Shown in pieces: positions 58,752 to 64,000 of a stretch of 64,000 nucleotides of DNA. The translations under genes and the position numbers were made by a program. The first letter of the stretch is position 1. Each line of letters opens with the position of its first letter. Below the pieces are notes generated by a model. It saw nothing but the letters and a program-made list of their open reading frames with translations, did not search any database and was not told the origin of the DNA. The DNA comes from Nocardioides cynanchi. GTDB lineage: Bacteria; Actinomycetota; Actinomycetes; Propionibacteriales; Nocardioidaceae. The stretch spans positions 1-64,000 of the forward strand of contig NZ_CP044344.1 of the NCBI RefSeq assembly GCF_008761635.1, in the 5' to 3' direction.

Positions 58752-59513
58752 GTGTACAGCCGATTCGACACCGAAGCCAGGATCGCCGTCGCCCAGGCGA
58801 CCGATCTCGCCCGCGAGCTCGGGCACAGCCAGGTCGGTCCCGACCACCTGCTGCTGGGCCTGCTCGCCAACATGAGGGGCACGGCGTACGCCGCCCTCAC
58901 CGACCACGGTCTGCGGCTCGACGCCGCGCATTACCTCGTGGTCACCCAGCACGCCGCCACCACGCCCACGGCGGCCACCGCGGCCGACCGTCCGGAGGGC
59001 GGGTCCGACGAGACCGACCGGCTCGCCGAGGACCGCGAGGCCCTGCGCGCCATCGGCATCGACCTCGACCGCGTCACCGAGGCCGTCCGGGCCAACCTCG
59101 GCGCCGACCTCGTCGAGGGCTGGGGCTCCCGGTCCGGGCGTGGTCGCCCCGAGCGCCGCGGACGCGGACGACGCCACCACGACCACCACGACCACCACGA
59201 CCACCAGGGTGACCAGGAGGGTCGCGAGCGGGACCAGGCCGAGGACCTCGAGCGGGAGCGTCCGCGCGGACGCGGCCGTCGGGGACCGCGCAGCCGCCGC
59301 GACGACGGCCCGCGCTTCTCGCCGGCCCTGCGCGACCTCCTGCACGACGTCCGTCGGGCCCCGGCGCGCGAGGCGATGACCGGCCGGCGGCTGGCGCTGG
59401 CCCTGCTCGACTCCGAGGACGCCGGCGTGCGCGGCGTGCTCGCCACCGCCACCGACCTCGACGGGCTCCGGGCCCGGCTCGAGGCGGCCGACGTGGTCGC
59501 GCCGACCGCCTGA
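58752..59513 (+). CDS. Clp N-terminal-domain protein with His/Asp-rich linker
   Basis: A 253-residue protein with two Clp-N (double Clp repeat) regions: RFDTEARIAVAQATDLARELGHSQVGPDHLLLGLLANMRG (about 4-45) and a C-terminal repeat FSPALRDLLHDVRRAPAREAMTGRRLALALLDSEDAGVRGVLA. Between them is a very basic linker with RRHHDHHDHHDHQ (near 141-153) that could bind metal. There is no ATPase domain. Clp-N domains bind substrates or adaptors, so this may be an adaptor or anti-stress protein. GTG 58752 follows AAGGAG. Confidence 0.85.
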   Translation: MYSRFDTEARIAVAQATDLARELGHSQVGPDHLLLGLLANMRGTAYAALTDHGLRLDAAHYLVVTQHAATTPTAATAADRPEGGSDETDRLAEDREALRAIGIDLDRVTEAVRANLGADLVEGWGSRSGRGRPERRGRGRRHHDHHDHHDHQGDQEGRERDQAEDLERERPRGRGRRGPRSRRDDGPRFSPALRDLLHDVRRAPAREAMTGRRLALALLDSEDAGVRGVLATATDLDGLRARLEAADVVAPTA

Positions 59514-59634
59514 CCCGTCGACGGTGGGGGCGCCGGCTCCCACCGTCGGTCGCCTCCCACGAGGGCTCTACAGTGGCCGATGGTCGCGCCGCGCGCGGCC
59601 GGCCAGTGCACGGTACAACCCAGGAGGAGTCACG

Positions 59635-60405
59635 ATGGGTCGCTTCGACGGGCGGGTCGCCGTCGTCACCGGAGCCGCACGCGGCATCGGGTTCGGGATC
59701 GCCAGCCGCTTCGCCGCCGAGGGGGCCTCGGTGGCCGTCCTCGACCTCGACGAGGCCTCCGCCGCCGAGTCGGCCGGCCGCCTCGAAGCCGGCGGCGGCA
59801 CCCAGCAGCACCTCGGGATCGCCTGCGACGTCAGCGACTCGGCGTCGGTGCAGGCCGCGGTCGACCGGGTGGTCGCCGAGCTCGGCGCACTGCACATCCT
59901 GGTCAACAACGCCGGCGTCACCCGCGACAACCTGCTCTTCAAGATGACCGACGACGACTGGGACCTCGTGATGGGCGTGCACCTGCGCGGTGCCTTCCTG
60001 ATGACCCGGGCCGCGCAGAAGCACTTCGTCGAGCAGAAGTACGGCAAGGTGATCTGCCTCTCGAGTGTCTCCGCCCTGGGCAACCGCGGCCAGGCCAACT
60101 ACGCGGCCGCGAAGATGGGGATCCAGGGCTTCGTGCGCACACTCGGCATCGAGCTCGGCCCGTTCGGGGTCACCGCGAACGCGATCGCGCCCGGCTTCAT
60201 CGCCACCGACATGACCGACGCCACGGCGGCCCGGGTGGGCATGCCGGTCGAGGAGTTCCGCAAGGCGGCGGCCGATCGCAACCCGGTGCGGCGCGTCGGC
60301 TTCCCCGAGGACATCGCAGCCGCCGCGGCATTCCTGTGCAGCGACGAGGCGTCGTACATCACCGGCCAGACGCTGTACGTCGACGGGGGCGCCAAGCTTG
60401 TCTGA
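59635..60405 (+). CDS. fabG: 3-oxoacyl-ACP reductase-like SDR (FabG family)
   Basis: A 256-residue SDR: TGAARGIGFG cofactor loop (12-21), NNAGVTRDNLLFKMTDDDWD, Ser in LSSVSALGNRGQ, YAAAKMG (Tyr/Lys pair), ANAIAPGFIATDMT and a C-terminal TLYVDGGAKLV. These match FabG-type ketoacyl reductases using NADPH. ATG 59635 follows AGGAGGAG. Other acyl or steroid ketoreductase substrates are possible. Confidence 0.85.
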   Translation: MGRFDGRVAVVTGAARGIGFGIASRFAAEGASVAVLDLDEASAAESAGRLEAGGGTQQHLGIACDVSDSASVQAAVDRVVAELGALHILVNNAGVTRDNLLFKMTDDDWDLVMGVHLRGAFLMTRAAQKHFVEQKYGKVICLSSVSALGNRGQANYAAAKMGIQGFVRTLGIELGPFGVTANAIAPGFIATDMTDATAARVGMPVEEFRKAAADRNPVRRVGFPEDIAAAAAFLCSDEASYITGQTLYVDGGAKLV

Positions 60406-60904
60406 GCCGGTCGCCCGGCCCCGTGGCCGGCCCTACGGCTTCAAGCCGTTCCACCTGGTGGTCGGCGCGGTCGTCGCGTGCTTCTGGGTCGGGCTGGCCG
60501 CCTTCGTGCTCACCCACGGCCGCGGGGACCCGTCGGCGGTGGACGTCTACTCCGAGCTGCCCGCCGACTTCACCGCACACCTCCAGGCCCAGGGGGTGCA
60601 GTACCAAGGGCTCTCGTCTGTCGACGCCGCCACGACGCAGCGCGTGCTCTCCCAGCCGCTCGGCGGTGGCGTGACGTCCACAGGGTCGAGCGCGATCGTG
60701 CTGCGCACGGCGCTGACCGACAAGGGCGGCAGCCAGGGCTCCACGGCGTACACCGACCAGGCGGCCCTGATGGTCGTCGTCCCCGACGTGCAGTCCGGCG
60801 GGGGCTCGGGATCCTCGGTCTACGTGGCGTTCCTGGACCCGGTCACCTTCAAGATCCTGACCTCGCTCACGTACGACGCCGCGGCGCCGAGCTCGAGCGG
60901 GTGA
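60398..60904 (+). CDS. Membrane-anchored protein, unknown
   Basis: A 168-residue protein from TTG 60398 (overlapping the fabG-like gene by 8 bp). It has a short basic cytoplasmic start, one helix (LVVGAVVACFWVGLAAFVL, about 21-40) and a soluble extracytoplasmic domain. No family is recognised. Overlap suggests coexpression with the reductase. Confidence 0.7.
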   Translation: MSEPVARPRGRPYGFKPFHLVVGAVVACFWVGLAAFVLTHGRGDPSAVDVYSELPADFTAHLQAQGVQYQGLSSVDAATTQRVLSQPLGGGVTSTGSSAIVLRTALTDKGGSQGSTAYTDQAALMVVVPDVQSGGGSGSSVYVAFLDPVTFKILTSLTYDAAAPSSSG

Positions 60905-61018
60905 GGTTGGTCATAGCCACGGCGTGGCCTTCGCGATCTGCTTGGCCGGGTCGTCCACACTGGACCGAACCGTAGAGCCCGTCCCGTCCCCGTCCCACCC
61001 CCCGATGGAGAGTTCCTC

Positions 61019-62032
61019 GTGCGACGCATCGCCCTGTCCCTGTCCGCCCTCACCGCGACCAGCCTGCTGCTGACCGCCTGTGGCGGCTCGTCCAGCTCGA
61101 GCCCGGACGCCAGCAACCCCGACTCCCTGGCCGGCGGTCAGACGCTCACGCAGTACTGGCCGCTGACCGGCCTGAAGGTGCCGTCCAACCAGTCAGCCAC
61201 CCTCGACCACCCGGTCCTGGTGACCAAGATGGACAACACCCTGTCCAGCTCGCCGCAGGTCGGGCTGAGCAAGGCGGACATGGTCGTCGAGGAGCTCGTC
61301 GAGGGTGGTCTGACGCGGCTCGCGGCGTTCTTCTACTCCGACATCCCCACCAACGTGGGCCCGGTGCGCTCGATGCGGGCCAGCGACATCGACATCGTCT
61401 CGCCGGTGCACCCCTCGATCGTCACCAGCGGTGCTGCGGCCAAGACCATCGCCCTGATCCACGGGGCCTCGATCCCGTTCTTCGGTGAGAGCGCCAAGGG
61501 CATGTACCGCTCGTCGACGCGGACGGCGCCGTACAACCTGTTCGTGCATCTCAACGAGGTCGCCACGGCGGCCAAGCTCAAGAAGGCGGCGACGCCGCCC
61601 GACTACTTCAGCTGGGGCACGGAGAAGGACTTCCCGAAGGGGCCGAAGGCCGCCTCGATCACTGCTCAGTTCTCCGGTGGGCACAGCACGCAGTGGACCT
61701 ACACCAACGGCAGCTACCACAACGACAACAGCAACGCCCCGGCCGGCGACCAGTTCCCGGCCACCACGGTGCTGGTGCTGCGGGTCAAGGAGGGCCTCGC
61801 CGGCTACCTCGACCCGGCGGGCAACCCCGTGCCGCAGACGCTGCTGACCGGCAAGGGCAAGGCGATGGTCTTCCACGACGGCCGGATGGTCGCCGCGACC
61901 TGGCACAAGGGCAAGGCCGCGTCGCCGATCACGTTCACGACCCGCAAGGGCCAGCTGAAGGTGCCGGCCGGTCACACCTGGGTCGAGCTGGTGCCGATCA
62001 ACGGCGGCAACGTCACCTTCACGAAGAAGTAG
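61019..62032 (+). CDS. DUF3048 (YerB-like) lipoprotein
   Basis: A 337-residue lipoprotein with lipobox LTAC (Cys at about 21). The DUF3048 domain shows DHPVLVTKMDNTLSSSPQVGLSKADMVVEELVEGGLTRLAAFFYS, VGPVRSMRASDIDIV, YRSSTRTAPYNLFVHL and VELVPINGGNVTF. The family, named from B. subtilis YerB, is of unknown role at the cell surface. GTG 61019 is the start. Confidence 0.9.
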   Translation: MRRIALSLSALTATSLLLTACGGSSSSSPDASNPDSLAGGQTLTQYWPLTGLKVPSNQSATLDHPVLVTKMDNTLSSSPQVGLSKADMVVEELVEGGLTRLAAFFYSDIPTNVGPVRSMRASDIDIVSPVHPSIVTSGAAAKTIALIHGASIPFFGESAKGMYRSSTRTAPYNLFVHLNEVATAAKLKKAATPPDYFSWGTEKDFPKGPKAASITAQFSGGHSTQWTYTNGSYHNDNSNAPAGDQFPATTVLVLRVKEGLAGYLDPAGNPVPQTLLTGKGKAMVFHDGRMVAATWHKGKAASPITFTTRKGQLKVPAGHTWVELVPINGGNVTFTKK

Positions 62033-62714
62033 CCTCCAGCGAGCCGGAGCCGAGCTCCACGCCCTGCTCGGCGAGGGCGCGCAGGCCCGAGAGGATGAAG
62101 GTGATCGCGACCTCCACCCGCTCGGCCTCGGCGTCGGCGTCCTCCGACGTCGAGACGCTCGTGCCCGACGACGACATCGCCCCGAAGAAGATCCGGGCGA
62201 AGGTGTGCTGCAGCTGAGGGTCGAGATCCCACTCGCCCGCCCGCAGCACCGCGCCGACGATGTCGAGCACGTAGGCGAACGTCGACCGTTCCTCCTGCTC
62301 CCGGAACCGCTCGTAGCCCAGCACGGACGGGCCGTCCTGGATCACGATCCGGCTGTACGACGGCTGCCGGACCACCTCGAGGAAGGCGTGCAGACCGGAC
62401 AGCGCCTTCTGCCAGGGGTCCTGGTGACCCGTCAGCGCCTGCTGGATGGAGGCCGCGCCGGCCGACTCGACGCGTTCGAAGACCGCCTCGAACAGCGCCT
62501 GCTTGCCGGAGTAGTGGTGGTACAGCGCACCCTTGGTCACCCTGGCCTCGGCGACGATCGCGTCCAGCGACGTGGCGGCGTAGCCGTGCTCGGTGAACAG
62601 TCCCTGCGCGGCGTCGACCAGGGCCCGCCTCGTCGAGGCGGAGTACTGCGCCCGGCGGCTCGTCCCGGGCAGTGACGGGACCTTGGGCGCCAGCCGGCGC
62701 GCGCTCTTGGTCAT
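62019..62714 (-). CDS. TetR-family transcriptional regulator
   Basis: A 231-residue TetR regulator: ALVDAAQGLFTEHGYAATSLDAIVAEARVTKGALYHHYSGKQALFEAVFE (HTH about 30-75) and a helical C-terminus. It overlaps the DUF3048 gene by 14 bp at its 3' end. It lies divergent from the gene at 62868, with repeats between them that may be its operator. Confidence 0.92.
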   Translation of the reverse strand: MTKSARRLAPKVPSLPGTSRRAQYSASTRRALVDAAQGLFTEHGYAATSLDAIVAEARVTKGALYHHYSGKQALFEAVFERVESAGAASIQQALTGHQDPWQKALSGLHAFLEVVRQPSYSRIVIQDGPSVLGYERFREQEERSTFAYVLDIVGAVLRAGEWDLDPQLQHTFARIFFGAMSSSGTSVSTSEDADAEAERVEVAITFILSGLRALAEQGVELGSGSLEATSS

Positions 62715-62762
62715 CGGCGCAGTCTAGAGGCCGGGGGAGTGGGCTGGGTCACACGCCCCGCC

Positions 62763-62813
62763 TTTGCATACCGCTGGTTCTTTGCATACTCTGAGTACGT
62801 ACCAATGGTATGT
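62763..62813 (+). promoter_or_regulatory. Promoter and operator between the TetR gene and the 62868 gene
   Basis: Direct repeats TTTGCATAC (62763-62771 and 62781-62789) overlap a rightward promoter, -35 TTGCAT (62764-62769), 17-bp spacer, -10 TACTCT (62787-62792). Inverted repeat ACGTACC-AAT-GGTATGT (62797-62813, one mismatch) lies just after the -10. Confidence 0.6.
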
Positions 62814-62867
62814 GAGTCGAGAGCGGGATCGATCGATCCCCTCGACCACCGACGAGAGGGGCAGGCC

Positions 62868-63401
62868 ATGACCTGGACCACCTTCCACCACCGCGGAGAC
62901 GTGCTCCGCGCCGTGACAGCGACCGCCGACGAGCGACGCGACGGCCTCCTGCCGATGGACGTCGACGGCGTCCTCGAGACCTTCGGCGACGAGCTCAGCC
63001 TGCTCGGCGCCCTCCAGCTGCGCTGGCACACCCGCCTGTCGGGGCAGATCGAGCGCGAGCTCCTGCAGCGGCCGCTCGACCTCGAGGCGGCGGTGATCGC
63101 TGCCTGGCACGCGGCGGCGGACGAGCTGCCCGGGACCCGCGCCATCCTGGACCACTACCGGGAAGAGCCGCGCGACGAGCAGATGGCCTTCGTGATGGCC
63201 ACCTCGGAGGCCAAGGAGCGGGTGCTGCTCGCCGCGATGGCCGGGCGGGCCGGCGTGGACACCGCGGCGACGGCGACCGCCGGCCAGGCGCTCGAGGAGC
63301 GGGCCCGGCAGAGCTGGGCGCCGACCACGACTCCGGCCGAGGTCACCGGGCACCGCGGTCCCGGGCTGCTCGGCCGGATCCGGGCGTACGTCGCGGCCTG
63401 A
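62868..63401 (+). CDS. Protein of unknown function, divergent from TetR
   Basis: A 177-residue soluble helical protein (FHHRGDVLRAVTATADERRDGLLPMDVDGVLETFGDELSLLGALQLRWHTRLSGQIERELLQRP, then AWHAAADELPGTRAILDHY). I do not recognise a family beyond a general actinobacterial conserved protein. ATG 62868 follows GAGAGGGG. Likely controlled by the divergent TetR through the sites at 62763-62813. Confidence 0.7.
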   Translation: MTWTTFHHRGDVLRAVTATADERRDGLLPMDVDGVLETFGDELSLLGALQLRWHTRLSGQIERELLQRPLDLEAAVIAAWHAAADELPGTRAILDHYREEPRDEQMAFVMATSEAKERVLLAAMAGRAGVDTAATATAGQALEERARQSWAPTTTPAEVTGHRGPGLLGRIRAYVAA

Positions 63402-63425
63402 CCGCCAGGCGGGCAGAATGGACGG

Positions 63426-63995
63426 ATGGGCGAGACCAGGGCCGAGATCCGAGCGGGGATGCTGCTGCTGGCATCGCCCGAGCTGGTCGACCCGAACTTC
63501 GCCGACACCGTCGTGCTCCTGCTCGACGCCGACGAGGACGGCGCGATGGGCGTCGTCCTCAACCGGCCGTCCCCGGTCCCGGTGATCTCGGTCCTGGCCG
63601 ACTGGGGCGACCTCGTCGCGGAGCCCGAGGTCCTCTTCCGTGGCGGCCCGGTCTCGCCGGAGGGGGCGCTCGCGGTCGCCCTGGTCCACGACCCGGCGGT
63701 GGTGCCGCCGGGGCTGAGACCGGTGACCGACCGGCTCGCGATCGTCGACCTCGACGCTTCTGCCGACGACCTCGACGCGGCCGTCGAGGGCATGCGGATC
63801 TTCGCCGGGTACGCCGGCTGGGGGGCCGGCCAGCTGGAGGGTGAGGTCGACGGCGGCGACTGGTACGTCGTACCCGCGCTGGCACCGGACGCCTTCCGTG
63901 CCGACCAGTCGACCCTCTGGCGCGAGGTGATGCGACGCCAGCCCGGAGAGCTGGCGTGGCACATGAACCGGCCGGTCGATCCCGAGCTCAACTGA
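63426..63995 (+). CDS. YqgE/AlgH (UPF0301) family protein
   Basis: A 189-residue UPF0301 protein: IRAGMLLLASPELVDPNFADTVVLLLDADEDGAMGVVLNRP, VLFRGGPVSPEGAL, and RIFAGYAGWGAGQLEGEVDGGDWYVVPA. These are the family landmarks; the biochemical function is unknown. ATG 63426 is the start and the stop is five bases before the window end. Confidence 0.95.
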   Translation: MGETRAEIRAGMLLLASPELVDPNFADTVVLLLDADEDGAMGVVLNRPSPVPVISVLADWGDLVAEPEVLFRGGPVSPEGALAVALVHDPAVVPPGLRPVTDRLAIVDLDASADDLDAAVEGMRIFAGYAGWGAGQLEGEVDGGDWYVVPALAPDAFRADQSTLWREVMRRQPGELAWHMNRPVDPELN

Positions 63996-64000
63996 CGTAG

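Overview
The window is high-GC, gene-dense DNA from an actinobacterium, most likely a Nocardioides-type member of the Nocardioidaceae. This rests on the codon bias, frequent GTG and TTG starts, leaderless promoters, 4-nt ATGA/GTGA gene overlaps, Ku with split LigD domains, an actinobacterial tmRNA, and dispersed repeats built on GGTCGAGCGGAGTCGAGACC. The genus is an inference; no 16S rRNA gene is present.

Layout. (1) 1-16.3 kb is a cell-surface polysaccharide locus: nucleotide-kinase-like protein (cut by the window edge), D-2-hydroxyacid dehydrogenase, PEP-mutase-family enzyme, ATP-grasp ligase, beta-helix lipoprotein, Wzz-like protein, APH-fold kinase, O-antigen-ligase/polymerase-like protein, two sulfotransferases, a Wzx-like flippase, two tandem secreted propeller-like paralogues and a polysaccharide deacetylase. 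The first six genes are overlapped or tightly coupled, and suggest a phosphonate-derived, possibly sulfated, glycan. (2) 16.4-21.7 kb is an NHEJ island: Ku, a stand-alone LigD-type ligase and a stand-alone LigD-type polymerase, with an L,D-transpeptidase-like gene coupled between the last two. (3) 21.8-26.4 kb holds mixed genes: an orphan response regulator, a protein with two P-loops, and a TetR/SRPBCC operon with a palindromic operator.

(4) 26.6-41.3 kb is a Tad/Flp pilus operon (cpaF/tadA, tadB, tadC, pilin, tadE, tadE, tadG). Its ATPase gene is split by an integrative element of about 10.1 kb (about 26,906-37,021) flanked by an 18-bp near-perfect repeat. Joining the repeats restores one 418-codon CpaF frame, so the insertion is precisely reversible in principle. 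The element carries a tyrosine integrase beside attL, a repressor-excisionase fusion protein, a small excisionase-like protein, a twin-operator control region, a replication-initiator-like gene with origin-like repeats inside it, and cargo: a K+ channel, a secreted excalibur/HNH nuclease pair, an SDR enzyme and small unknowns. It also has four copies of one hairpin family. I see no capsid, terminase or conjugation genes.

(5) 41.5-64 kb is mostly chromosomal: an Ltp-type lipoprotein, two ECF sigma factor loci, prfB, ftsE-ftsX with an EnvC-like M23 peptidase, smpB and ssrA (tmRNA), PepSY, SnoaL and AIM24 proteins, a PAP2 phosphatase, a HIT protein, a Clp-N-domain protein with a strong leaderless promoter, a FabG-like reductase, DUF3048, a TetR and YqgE/AlgH.

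The best candidates for something undescribed are the reversible interruption of the pilus motor gene and the PEP mutase/reductase/ATP-grasp module inside an exopolysaccharide locus.
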